Of a stretch of DNA of 64,000 bases, positions 56,364 through 64,000 are shown one piece after another. The notes under the pieces were generated by a model. That model saw only the letters and a list, made by a program, of their open reading frames with translations. It had not been told where the DNA came from and did not search any database. The stretch comes from Actinomycetes bacterium (GTDB lineage: Bacteria > Actinomycetota > Coriobacteriia > Coriobacteriales > Atopobiaceae). Within the stretch, counting starts at the first letter, position 1. Each line of letters starts with the position of its first letter. Made by a program: the position numbers and the translations under genes. Location of the stretch: assembly GCA_029546925.1 (NCBI GenBank), contig JAKPQM010000023.1, positions 62,001-126,000 on the forward strand, read 5' to 3'.

Positions 56364-58210
56364 TCTCTCCTAATCTTCAATCTCAGATCGAGCTCGTCTC
56401 TCCACTTTGTAATGGTGTCGCTCACGTTTTCCGCTGACATCATTGCTTGGGCGATTGCAAGGTCGATTTCGTCCTGCGCCTTATCTGTATCGCTTGGCCT
56501 ATTCGACTTTGCTATCTGCATGCCTAGGTCACTCAATCGCTTCCTGAGCTCTGAGCTTGGTGCGGGCAGCGCCATCTTACGTATGGATACGGCCTCACAC
56601 TTGAGTGCGCCGCCACCGAGCACATTGCATGTCGTCTCAAGACCCAGCCTAACGTAGGTCGAGTTCAGCAAAGCCAAGGCGGCATAGGCGTCAGCTCTAT
56701 CTCTCGAATCAACCCATAGGGTAGAGAAATTTGCATCTACGACGCCGCCCTGTCCTTCTGGCAATAGGTACGCTCGCACCGGCCCTCCGTTAATCCGAGG
56801 TATTACGAGGTCGGGCATGTGTCGGTCTTTAAGCTCGGGCAACATGTACCAATATCGATCGCTTTCACATGTTTCGCTTGTCGGCCCATTCGTCCTTACC
56901 GCTGACAGTTGCGGTATGCGCTGCTTTCGCCCGTTCTGTACAACGTCATGGGTCTCGCAGTAGGCAATATACCTTGCGAGTGCGTTGTAAGCTCCACCGT
57001 TCTCAACCGCATCGTCAAAATTGATAGGCTCTATGATGCGGAGAAGGAGATGGGCGGGCCTTCGGTTGTCGATGAGGCATCCTCCTGTGATTTCATCTTG
57101 GTAGCGTAGGGCCGGAATTAGCGGTAATTCGTTTGGATCGACTGGTTCGTTGCCTACAATCTCGCTCCAAATCGCATTGCTCGCACGGCCGTTTTCGCTC
57201 AATGAGAAATAGAAGAATCCGTTGGCGCCGGTACGGAGACCTTGTCCTACGCTGATATGCCAATCTCGTAGTGTTGCGCCGCTATTCGCATGTTCTTGTA
57301 CGCCTTCCATCCGTATGTCCCATGCGTACAAGGGCTCGTCTCTGACCCAGACGCTTTCATCTGCGAACTGAGCCTCGTTGACGCAAACGCTCTTGAAAGC
57401 ATCAGTTCCGATCGTACCGCTGTAGGAAAGATTGCCCACAAGGGATTCGGAATTAGCTGCATGTTTGGTCAGACCAACGTGACGGACGTCTTTCTGTGTC
57501 ATCTGCGTAGCCCAGTGCTGATTCTTAGTGGCTACGAGTAGGCTTGTTTTGACTTGCGCGTCCGCGAACCATGACCGACTCTCGTCGATGATTACCCGTT
57601 CCACAGTGAAGTTTGCCGCAAGAATCTCGTGTATGGCGGCAGAATACTCTCTCTTAAGCCAAGAGTCGGGAAGTACCATCGCCAACTTGCCGCCTGGCTT
57701 GACGAGATATGCGCAGAGTATCCAGCAGGGTACAGCCAGGTCCGCAAGGCCCGAATAGGATCTTGCCGCATTGAGGTAATGCCTCTTGGCGCCGTTATCG
57801 TCAAGGGCATCGATGACCTTTCCGAGAAGCCCCCTCACAGTGTCAACAGGGTCGTCACCGTACATCGCACTCAGCTTTTGATATCGGACGTATGGTGGGT
57901 TGGTAATGACAAGATCCCATTCGCGTGCTCGGTAAACATCCGTAGCCTCGCTGCTGAATGCATCAGTCGCAAGTAGGTTGTGTCCGGGTATTGCCGTTGT
58001 GGCACCGGCAATAGCCGAACCGTCAATATCAATTCCAAATAGGTTCTCTGGTTTTGCGCCGGCTCTCCGCAAAGCTTCAAGCATGTCAGCCTTGCCAACC
58101 ATGGGGTCAATCGCATTTATGCTCTCGCTGCTTTGGATGTCAGCGGCGCTAACAAGAAGGTCGGACACTAGGGGACCAGAAAAGAATTGCCCGATTGACT
58201 TGTTGCTCAT
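56360..58210 (-). CDS. N6-adenine DNA methyltransferase, TaqI/Eco57I-like
   Basis: 616 residues, ATG at 58210, overlapping the upstream gene by four bases. The GQFFSGPLVSDLLVSA opening, motif I AIDPMVGKADML near 33-44, NPPY at 104-107 (ITNPPYVRY) and LPDSWLKREYSAAIHEILAANFTVERVI near 180 are family features. A C-terminal specificity-like region (about 300-560, TLWVDSRDRADAYAALALLNSTYVRL) probably binds DNA. No nuclease signature is visible. It is the second of three methyltransferases in the operon, which is unusual. Confidence 0.85.
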   Translation of the reverse strand: MSNKSIGQFFSGPLVSDLLVSAADIQSSESINAIDPMVGKADMLEALRRAGAKPENLFGIDIDGSAIAGATTAIPGHNLLATDAFSSEATDVYRAREWDLVITNPPYVRYQKLSAMYGDDPVDTVRGLLGKVIDALDDNGAKRHYLNAARSYSGLADLAVPCWILCAYLVKPGGKLAMVLPDSWLKREYSAAIHEILAANFTVERVIIDESRSWFADAQVKTSLLVATKNQHWATQMTQKDVRHVGLTKHAANSESLVGNLSYSGTIGTDAFKSVCVNEAQFADESVWVRDEPLYAWDIRMEGVQEHANSGATLRDWHISVGQGLRTGANGFFYFSLSENGRASNAIWSEIVGNEPVDPNELPLIPALRYQDEITGGCLIDNRRPAHLLLRIIEPINFDDAVENGGAYNALARYIAYCETHDVVQNGRKQRIPQLSAVRTNGPTSETCESDRYWYMLPELKDRHMPDLVIPRINGGPVRAYLLPEGQGGVVDANFSTLWVDSRDRADAYAALALLNSTYVRLGLETTCNVLGGGALKCEAVSIRKMALPAPSSELRKRLSDLGMQIAKSNRPSDTDKAQDEIDLAIAQAMMSAENVSDTITKWRDELDLRLKIRRE

Positions 58211-59970
58211 GTCCGTACCCCACGTGCTGCAAACTGCGCATATACGTCCCGTGCATCTAGCTCTACCCTTAAGCCGTTCTCAAGACAATGATTCACGTAG
58301 GCGGCGTAAGCATCGCGTGCGCCCTCATGCCCTGCAAGCAGGTCGTAGGAAGCGCCCTCTTCGACCTTGCGGTCATCTATGCAATCATTTGCGCTCAGCA
58401 GAATGAGGGAGTCGTTCTTGACGCCGCCTGCAGAGACGACCTGCTTGAAGCTCTCCTGTGCTTTTGCGAGATGAGATGTCGTTTCCACGGAGAACCCCGC
58501 GTCGTCCATTGCCTTTGAAAGCGCCTGCCATACGCCAGCTTTAGAGGAATGAAAGACGAGCGTCATCAGGCCGTTGTCCGTAAGTACACGTTTGGCCTCA
58601 CGAAGCGAGGCGCATATGCGTGCTCCGTAATCGCCGGCATCTTTGTTTTGCGAGGGGCTTATGATCGCCTCGCAAGTCCTATCAGTTGTCGCATCTAGCC
58701 ACAGCTCGTTTATCTGATTGACCTCGGCATAGGGTATGAAATCGCCAAATGGTGGGTCTGTGAAAACGTATGAGATGGAATCGTCGGGTTCTATCAATTT
58801 GTCACTGCTCTGGTTGCGCACTTCTACGTGGCCAGAGCAGCCGTTGATATAGGAGAAAGCCCTGACAAAAGGCTTAATTTTGCGAGTGAGCCCCTTCAGG
58901 ATGTTCTTCTCGACAGGCAGATTGCTAACGTAGAGCACTCCACTTTGAGCCCCAGTCAAAACGAGATCTCTCGAATCGTGCTTTGCGACCACTCTTGTCA
59001 TGATTGTCGAATGCGAGGCGTTGTAGCTGAGAATTAGCAACCTCAGAGCGTCGCGCATGGCTGGTTCGTATGCTTCGGTCGCACGCCAAAGGGCATCGGT
59101 AACTAGGTAGTTTCGCTTGGTGTAGAAGTGGTGCAAGTGCGTTATGCCGCAGTGATATCCGCTTCTATGCAGCTCTCCCCATTTGATTGCTCGGGGCGCT
59201 GTGCCTGGGAGGAAGTCTAGTTCTTCGATTCGCGCCACGGTTTGCACGTCTATGCTATTTGCAGCTCGACGCCAATTGTTACCGTCGGTTTCGCCGTAAA
59301 GCAATACAGGAACACGCCGCCTTCGCGTCACATTTTTCTGCAAAAGCTGATCGTAATAAACTTCAGTAGAGAACTCGTTATCTGAAGTGGTCGCCGAAGC
59401 TCCGCAGTGCGGGCAGGCTCCTACCGACTTTATAGTGAGCGGATCCCATCCGACCATGCCGTCGTAGAAGGTGAACTCTTTTCTGCAGCTCTTACAAGTG
59501 AGTACGCTCGACCAGACAACATGTCGAAGCGTGGATTGTTTTCCGTGCTCATCGACAGTCTCGTATAAATGGCCGTAGTTCTCTTCAACGCCATGAATCA
59601 GTGCCTCTGCAGCCTCAGCAAAATCGGAGGCAATGGGCGGGTTGGTCATCACTCTGGCCGCAAAGGTGCCGTAGGTGCTGATGTCATATAACACAGCATT
59701 TCTTGGACCCCAAACCGGTGCAGCCCCCAGCTTCTCTGCAATGCTAAGCATTGCCGGCGTAGGATTCTCGCACATTTGTGCAGCAAGGCCGGTTGCTCCG
59801 CTTCCGGAAAAAGAGTCGAGAATCGTATCGCCAGGGTCAGTATGAGTCGCGATGTAGACCGCAATAGATTCCGGTGCTATCTTCGTGGGATATGCATACG
59901 TATTGAAGAAAACGCCCGACCTGAATGAAGGCAGTGCACGTTGGTATAGAGTTGCGAGATCGTCCCTCAC
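58207..59970 (-). CDS. DNA methyltransferase with zinc ribbon
   Basis: 587 residues, GTG at 59970 after AAGGTGA. Motif I LDSFSGSGATGL at 51-62 and catalytic motif TDPPFGDFIPYAE near 403 show an amino-methyltransferase. Between them a zinc ribbon (LTCKSCRKEF...ACPHCGAS, about 155-195) is inserted. From memory this recalls the Zn-ribbon adenine-specific methylase group (COG1743/DUF1156). First gene of the operon. Its stop overlaps the next start (ATGA). Codon use is AT-richer than the chromosome's core genes, as for the whole operon. Confidence 0.82.
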   Translation of the reverse strand: MRDDLATLYQRALPSFRSGVFFNTYAYPTKIAPESIAVYIATHTDPGDTILDSFSGSGATGLAAQMCENPTPAMLSIAEKLGAAPVWGPRNAVLYDISTYGTFAARVMTNPPIASDFAEAAEALIHGVEENYGHLYETVDEHGKQSTLRHVVWSSVLTCKSCRKEFTFYDGMVGWDPLTIKSVGACPHCGASATTSDNEFSTEVYYDQLLQKNVTRRRRVPVLLYGETDGNNWRRAANSIDVQTVARIEELDFLPGTAPRAIKWGELHRSGYHCGITHLHHFYTKRNYLVTDALWRATEAYEPAMRDALRLLILSYNASHSTIMTRVVAKHDSRDLVLTGAQSGVLYVSNLPVEKNILKGLTRKIKPFVRAFSYINGCSGHVEVRNQSSDKLIEPDDSISYVFTDPPFGDFIPYAEVNQINELWLDATTDRTCEAIISPSQNKDAGDYGARICASLREAKRVLTDNGLMTLVFHSSKAGVWQALSKAMDDAGFSVETTSHLAKAQESFKQVVSAGGVKNDSLILLSANDCIDDRKVEEGASYDLLAGHEGARDAYAAYVNHCLENGLRVELDARDVYAQFAARGVRT

Positions 59971-60431
59971 GTGCAGTCACCTTTCCAATCGAGTCTGAGC
60001 TTCTTGTCAGTACAACCTATAAATTCTACCACCCGCAAGGTCATCTCGAGGGGAAGGACGCTTGATAAGCGCGGAAGGGTGCAGGTCGCTCACGTGAACG
60101 AACGCCCGGCTTGACATTGCGGGCCCAAAACTAAGAAGAGCATATACCGAGATGACTGCAACGGTTTTCCAACCGACGAACCTGCGACCGTTCCGTTGCT
60201 GAGACCGTGACCGCACCAGCAAGCGTCACGCCGTTGAGTTTAGTCTGCCGCCGACCTGCGCCCCACGGCACTCCAGCCCCATGGCGCGGCCCAACAACGA
60301 TGACGCTGCGCTTGCGCGGCCTGTGCGCACGGCCCGGCGGCAGACACCCAGCGCAGCCACATGGCAGAGGGCGACCCGAAGGCCGCCCCCGAAGATCGCT
60401 CGTATGCCGTTGTGCCGGTGGCTGTGGCCGC
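59971..60431. other. Spacer upstream of the methyltransferase operon
   Basis: About 460 bases. The part next to the operon is AT-richer and probably holds its promoter, but no convincing -35/-10 pair on the minus strand was found by eye. The right part is GC-rich degraded sequence without a supported gene. Confidence 0.4.
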
Positions 60432-60693
60432 TTACTTCACCAGGCGGAACCCCACGAACCCGTCAGGCGTCGCGGTGTGCACGCGAGCCTGCGGCCGCGT
60501 TCATGCTCTCCAGGTCCTCCCAGGCCCCGAAGGCCCAGAGCAGGTCCTCGAGCATGGTCTAGTCGGTCGGGATGAGATCGGGGTCCACGCCGTCGAGCAT
60601 CTGGCCCAAGGTTATCGGCTCGTGGTCCTCCAGGCGGTAGACCGTGTCCAGATCGGGGAGCTTCCAGGTGGTGGCTGTCGTGGTGGTGGTCAT
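60432..60693 (-). pseudogene. Broken small gene divergent from the HTH gene
   Basis: Minus strand, ATG at 60693 with GGAGGACC. The frame gives WKLPDLDTVYRLEDHEPITLGQMLDGVDPDLIPTD and stops at a TAG (60559). The same frame continues with sensible sequence (TMLEDLLWAFGAWEDLESMN). A shifted frame then ends TPDGFVGFRLVK at a TAA (60432). So an original protein of about 85-90 residues has one nonsense change and one frameshift. No family is recognised. It faces the HTH gene across a shared operator, which suggests a toxin-antitoxin-like or regulator-target pair. Confidence 0.5.
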
Positions 60694-60713
60694 GGGGTCC
60701 TCCAATCGGTAGG

Positions 60714-60782
60714 GATTAGCAACTGATAATCTGCCATCCATAGAGATTACATATTGCTAATCTGTTCCAGGTAGGATAGACT
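60714..60782 (+). promoter_or_regulatory. Operator and promoter between the divergent small genes
   Basis: GATTAGCAA (60714-60722) and TTGCTAATC (60754-60762) are exact nine-base inverted repeats 31 bases apart. TTGCTA at 60754-60759 with TAGACT at 60777-60782 (17-base spacer) is a plausible promoter for the HTH gene, so the right half-site overlaps its -35 box. Confidence 0.6.
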
Positions 60783-60819
60783 TGAGCCGGACAACCAGCG
60801 GATAGAGAGCGAGTTTACC

Positions 60820-61038
60820 ATGAAGATCACCGAGGCCGTCAAGCACATGTGCGAGGAGAGCGGCGACGGAGTCGTGAGCGTCTCCCAGGCGCTCGGTAAG
60901 TCCAGGCTGTACCTGTCCGCCCTCATCAGCCGCGGGAGCTACCCGCGCACCGACACCCTCGTCCAGATTGCCCAGGCATGCGGCTACAGCGTCGTGCTCG
61001 TGCGTGGTGACGAGAGGATCCAGCTGGAGGCGGAGTAG
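60820..61038 (+). CDS. Small helix-turn-helix regulator
   Basis: 72 residues, ATG at 60820. Most of the chain is an XRE-type HTH (GDGVVSVSQALGKSRLYLSALISRGSYPRTDTLVQIAQACGYSVVLV), ending in a short strand (VRGDERIQLEAE). Similar short proteins regulate phage cargo or toxin-antitoxin units. It lies inside the prophage 2 remnant between the methyltransferase operon and the portal remnant, and probably binds the GATTAGCAA repeats upstream. Confidence 0.65.
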   Translation: MKITEAVKHMCEESGDGVVSVSQALGKSRLYLSALISRGSYPRTDTLVQIAQACGYSVVLVRGDERIQLEAE

Positions 61039-61049
61039 CCTATACCCCC

Positions 61050-61600
61050 CTCATGCGAGCCCAACTCGCTCTTGACGTTGACAGTGCCGACACCGATTTC
61101 CGATGCACGCGCCGTCGCCTCGTCTTCTCCCATCCACCTCACGCGGTACTCATAGGGGTCGAGAGTGATGCCCACCTCCTGCGTGTCCTGGGCCTTCTCC
61201 GTTACAGCGTCCTGAATGATTGAGCTGTCGAACTGAACAGTTATGGCGCCTTCGTCCGGGATCCTCTCGTCTGAGAATCGACATGCACATGACAGCCCTA
61301 GCGATGTCAACGATGGCACCCCCCAGGCCGATCTCGCGCCGACGGATATTCTCCTTAAGGGCGTTATTTGGCGAATATAAACCTTCTGGTTCCCTCACAC
61401 CGCAGCCCCCCCTCATTGGGGAGAAGAGGATCACGCTCCTTGCAAGCGCGCATAGCCGGGCGGATGGACCGCCTGCGCGCTTCGCACGCGCCCTCATCCA
61501 GTCACCCCGGCCGCGTATCCGGCGGGAGGATGAACCCGATCCTGCGCAGACAGACCCCCACATGCTCCGGGATCCAATACTCATCCAGCCCGTTCGCGCC
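61050..61600 (-). pseudogene. Decayed portal gene of prophage 2, ends fused
   Basis: On the minus strand the right end encodes GLDEYWIPEHVGVCLRRIGFILPPD, matching the portal N-terminus at 16276. Further left are ENIRRREIGLGGAIVDIARAVMCMS and then DERIPDEGAITVQFDSSIIQDAVTEKAQDTQEVGITLDPYEYRVRWMGEDEATARA, matching the portal C-terminus. These pieces lie in different frames and about 300 codons of the middle are missing. A portal gene has thus suffered a large internal deletion and frameshifts. Confidence 0.85.
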
Positions 61601-61703
61601 CACGCGAACACCCCCGCAAGTCCTGCCAATAAGGCCAGATGGAGGATCCGCCCGTGATATAGAATCTTGCCGAGGCGGCAGGACGGGATTTGCGGAGGGA
61701 TCT

Positions 61704-62150
61704 GTGGTAGAGCTCAGGGCGATAACAGAGGATAATTTCATCGACGCATTCAACCTCAGGCTTGCGCCGGGACAGGAGGATTACGTCTCGCACCCCGTGC
61801 GGAGCCTCGCGCAGGCGTACGTCTACAGGGACCAGTGCCAGCCGTTCGGCATCTACGCGGCGGGGAAGATGGTCGGATACGTAATGGTGATCTACGACCA
61901 TGACGTTCCCGAGTATGACATCTGGCATATGATGGTCGACGAGTCGATGCAGGGGCGCGGCTACGGTGGCGAGGCTTTGGACCGAGTCATCGAATACATC
62001 AGGTCGAAACCGCTCGGCGATTCGGGCAGAGTCGCCCTGACCTGCAACAAACGCAATCCCGCTGCAAGGAAGCTGTACGAGAGCAGGGGCTTCTCAGCAA
62101 CCGGGAACGAGGACGAGGACGAGATGGAGCTTGTCATGACGGTTGGGTGA
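61704..62150 (+). CDS. GNAT-family N-acetyltransferase, cargo between terL and portal remnants
   Basis: 148 residues, GTG at 61704 behind GGAGGG. The acetyl-CoA binding motif is MMVDESMQGRGYGGEALDRVIEYI (Q/R-x-x-G-x-G/A) near 78-101. Strand beta5 with the NKRNPAARKLYESRGF motif near 115-130 is complete. The N-terminal VELRAITEDNFIDAFNLRLAPGQEDYVSHP recalls spermidine/diamine acetyltransferases such as PaiA or BltD, but the substrate is unknown. It is intact while the phage genes around it are broken. In prophage 1 the same position holds the P-loop kinase. Confidence 0.82.
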   Translation: MVELRAITEDNFIDAFNLRLAPGQEDYVSHPVRSLAQAYVYRDQCQPFGIYAAGKMVGYVMVIYDHDVPEYDIWHMMVDESMQGRGYGGEALDRVIEYIRSKPLGDSGRVALTCNKRNPAARKLYESRGFSATGNEDEDEMELVMTVG

Positions 62151-62307
62151 CGGGTTCCGCATCGGTCTCGCGGCAGAAGGACCGGTGTTCGATGGGGGCG
62201 GGAAAGATAGACGTCGCCAGCCCGCATGCCGAGGGCCGCACGGGCTCCGCGGGGGCAAGAGCGACAAGGATGGTGAGAGCAACGGGAATGACCAGCGGAA
62301 CCATCGT

Positions 62308-62385
62308 CTAAGCTCGCAAAATGCCGTCCGTCACGGCATAGCGCGCCGCATCGATGGAATGGTTGTATCCCATTCTGCGGGCACA
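62308..62385 (-). pseudogene. C-terminal remnant of terL, prophage 2
   Basis: Minus-strand codons read RRMGYNHSIDAARYAVTDGILRA then stop (62308), matching the end of the intact TerL (DDHSIDAVRYAVMDDVLRG). Upstream of this the homology stops, so only about 25 codons survive. It marks the right end of recognisable prophage 2 structural genes. Confidence 0.8.
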
Positions 62386-62440
62386 TGATGTGCATCGAAG
62401 GCATCGATGCGCACGGGGGCGCCGCGGGGAAGGGGTTCGC

Positions 62441-62545
62441 GTGAGATTCAGGGACAACCTACTGCATCTGCACCAGCAGAGGAACATGACGCAGGAGCAG
62501 CTCTCCATGTTGGTTGGCGTGTCGCGTCGAGCGTCACGTCATTGA
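62441..62545 (+). pseudogene. Truncated XRE helix-turn-helix gene
   Basis: GTG at 62441, then FRDNLLHLHQQRNMTQEQLSMLVGVSRRASRH and a stop. The first 28 residues are a typical XRE-type HTH start. The frame breaks just before the recognition-helix end, where ISKWE-like sequence is expected. A frameshift or truncation is likely. The following 62546-62740 is AT-rich and has no gene. Confidence 0.6.
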
Positions 62546-62740
62546 GAAGGTTACGATGCGGTTTGCGGTCAACGTTTTCCAAGGCGCTTCCCCTCGTGTC
62601 GGAGTCGGACACGATTTTTCATAAGCGGTGTCCCTTTCGAACTGCATCGAAACACCAGTGCTCTGACTTGAGCAACTATGAAAAGTTATTCCAACTCCCT
62701 TGCGTCTCTGAGTGTGATTATATTATTTGGAATATAAATC

Positions 62741-62775
62741 CATAATTTACAAATTATGAACTGGCGTGATAAAAT
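62741..62775 (+). promoter_or_regulatory. Promoter with palindrome for the second DUF4143-type ATPase
   Basis: TTTACA at 62746-62751, 18-base spacer, TAAAAT at 62770-62775. The -35 box lies within the exact inverted repeat CATAATTTACAAATTATG (62741-62758), a likely operator. The surrounding 100 bases are unusually AT-rich. Confidence 0.65.
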
Positions 62776-62803
62776 GCGTCCTATAGAGACGGGGGGCATT
62801 CCC

Positions 62804-64000
62804 ATGTATATCGACCGCGAAATCGAGAAGATCCTGCACGCTTGTCTGGCTCAGTTCAAGTGCGTGCTCGTTACGGGTGCAAGACAGACCGGAAAAACCA
62901 CGATGCTCAAACATGTCCTGGGAAGCGAATACGATTACGTCACGCTCGACGATATCAACGAGCTTGGTAACGCGATCGACGACCCGGGCACATTCCTCAA
63001 TTCTTCGTCGACGCCCATCATCATCGACGAGATCCAGCTTGCCCCGAACCTTTTCCGGCAAGTGAAATTGGTGGTCGACGCCGAAGATGCGTACGGCTCC
63101 GTTGTGCTGACCGGGTCGCAGACCTACAACCTCATGCAGGGCGTGAGCGAGTCGCTGGCCGGCCGCGTCGGCATACTCGAACTGGGGTCGCTTTCCCTGA
63201 GGGAGATTGCAGGCAATGCGAAGGGCGTTCCCTTCGTTCCCCGCCAGCTGCGACGCAGGGAGGCACCGAAGGCACCTGAGGGATTCGACCTGTGGTCCCA
63301 TATCCAGCGAGGTTCCATGCCGCGACTTCAAGATACAGAAGTTGATCGGTACTCCTTTTACAGCAGCTATATCCAGACCTATCTGGAACGCGACGTGCGG
63401 CAGATAATCAACCTGAAGAACCAGCGCAAGTTCTACAATTTCATGATAGCAGCTGCTGCCCGCACGGGGCAGCTGGTCAATGCCAGCGACATGGCAAACG
63501 ATGTGGATGTCGACGTGAAGACCATCCAGGGCTGGATATCGGTCCTTGAGGCAAGCGGCGTTGTCCGCATCCTGCAGCCTTTTTGGGCCAATACCGCCAA
63601 GCGTTTGGCGAAGACCCCGAAGCTGTACTTCATGGATACGGGACTGGCATGCCATCTCACGGGCTGGAATACATCCGATCAGCTGAGGCGTGGCGCAATG
63701 GCGGGCCATATGTTCGAGACCTTTGTCGTCTCGGAAGTCCTCAAGAGCTATATGAACGCGGGCCGCGACCCACGCAACGTCTGCTTTTACCGCGATGCGC
63801 AGAAGAGGGAAATCGATCTGGTAATCCAAGATGGGAGGACCCTGCACCCCATCGAAATCAAGGCGGGGGCGAATGTTCGTGTCGAGGCGATAAGGAATTT
63901 CGAAGTGCTCGAATCCTTCAAGGATTACGAAGCGGGGTTCGGATGCGTCATCTGCCAGACAGACACTCCGTATATGCTCGCCGATCGCGTGCAAGCCATG
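62804..64000 (+). CDS. AAA_14/DUF4143-type ATPase, 3' end outside window
   Basis: 399 codons from the ATG at 62804 (GGGGGG upstream), open to the right edge. An in-frame ATG at 62774 overlaps the -10 box. Walker A TGARQTGKTTML near 24-35, Walker B PIIIDEIQLAP near 70, and VVLTGSQTYNLMQGVSESLAGRVG near 100-123 are the family signatures. Then come FWANTAKRLAKTPKLYFMDTGLACHL (DUF4143) and a C-terminal nuclease-like segment, REIDLVIQDGRTLHPIEIKAG. The last has Asp, Glu and Lys in a PD-(D/E)XK-like spacing. Only distantly related to the ATPase at 44540. The antisense strand has a long open frame because of codon bias, which is not a gene. Confidence 0.88.
   Translation, partial: MYIDREIEKILHACLAQFKCVLVTGARQTGKTTMLKHVLGSEYDYVTLDDINELGNAIDDPGTFLNSSSTPIIIDEIQLAPNLFRQVKLVVDAEDAYGSVVLTGSQTYNLMQGVSESLAGRVGILELGSLSLREIAGNAKGVPFVPRQLRRREAPKAPEGFDLWSHIQRGSMPRLQDTEVDRYSFYSSYIQTYLERDVRQIINLKNQRKFYNFMIAAAARTGQLVNASDMANDVDVDVKTIQGWISVLEASGVVRILQPFWANTAKRLAKTPKLYFMDTGLACHLTGWNTSDQLRRGAMAGHMFETFVVSEVLKSYMNAGRDPRNVCFYRDAQKREIDLVIQDGRTLHPIEIKAGANVRVEAIRNFEVLESFKDYEAGFGCVICQTDTPYMLADRVQAM

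Noticed and set aside
50761-59970. BREX or DISARM system
   Set aside because: No PglZ, BrxC, BrxL, DrmA, DrmB or helicase gene. Only methyltransferases and a RloC-like ATPase are present.
62747-63994. 415-codon minus-strand frame at the right edge
   Set aside because: The plus strand encodes an AAA_14/DUF4143 ATPase with Walker motifs that runs off the edge. The minus frame is its shadow.

Overview
The window looks like part of the chromosome of a high-GC actinobacterium of the class Coriobacteriia, probably Collinsella or a close relative. The clues are the GC-rich codon use, the F-type ATP synthase with a short c subunit, HelD, carAB/guaA and the general gene style. Genus is an inference from gene content, not from a database search.

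Layout. (1) 1-25247: the right part of prophage 1, integrated at the 3' end of an initiator tRNA-Met gene (25248-25324, minus). From right to left it has a tyrosine integrase, a divergent lysogeny switch, an excisionase-like protein, a primase-helicase next to a cluster of GTCTTGAC octamers (candidate origin), TerS, TerL, portal, scaffold, capsid, neck proteins, Dit, Tal-like protein and collagen-like/receptor-binding tail proteins, running off the left edge. No major tail protein or tape measure gene lies between neck and Dit. Cargo sits in two places: a P-loop kinase between terL and portal, and an IetAS-like AAA ATPase/subtilase pair plus a methyltransferase/putative endonuclease pair between portal and scaffold. 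(2) 25.4-44.5 kb: host core. It holds adenosine deaminase, HelD, a HAD phosphatase, an ECF sigma/anti-sigma-like pair, the complete atp operon (c subunit with a two-carboxylate, Na+-type site), trpB2 with a leader-peptide attenuator, and carA-carB-guaA with a PyrR-type leader. CarA and GuaA both lack the glutamine amidotransferase domain. (3) 44.5-49.5 kb: accessory genes, namely a DUF4143-type ATPase, a decayed HTH gene, an ApeA-like HEPN protein, a 600-base non-coding stretch rich in TGTAGTCA octamers, and a Fic protein with a palindromic operator. (4) 49.5-62.4 kb: prophage 2, heavily decayed. Broken capsid, scaffold, portal and terL copies homologous to those of prophage 1 lie in the same order and strand. 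They surround an intact four-gene operon of three DNA methyltransferases (one with a probable N-terminal nuclease domain) and a RloC/PrrC-like ABC ATPase with a zinc-hook motif. A GNAT acetyltransferase sits between the terL and portal remnants. (5) 62.8-64 kb: a second DUF4143-type ATPase, cut by the right edge.

The most striking pattern is that both prophages carry non-structural cargo in the same two positions of the head-gene order: a single plus-strand gene between terL and portal, and defence-type genes between portal and scaffold. The cargo differs completely between the two. In prophage 2 the phage genes have decayed while the cargo frames stay open, as expected if the cargo is still under selection. 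The methyltransferase/RloC-like operon, and the idea of a head-gene cargo hotspot, are the best candidates here for an undescribed system.
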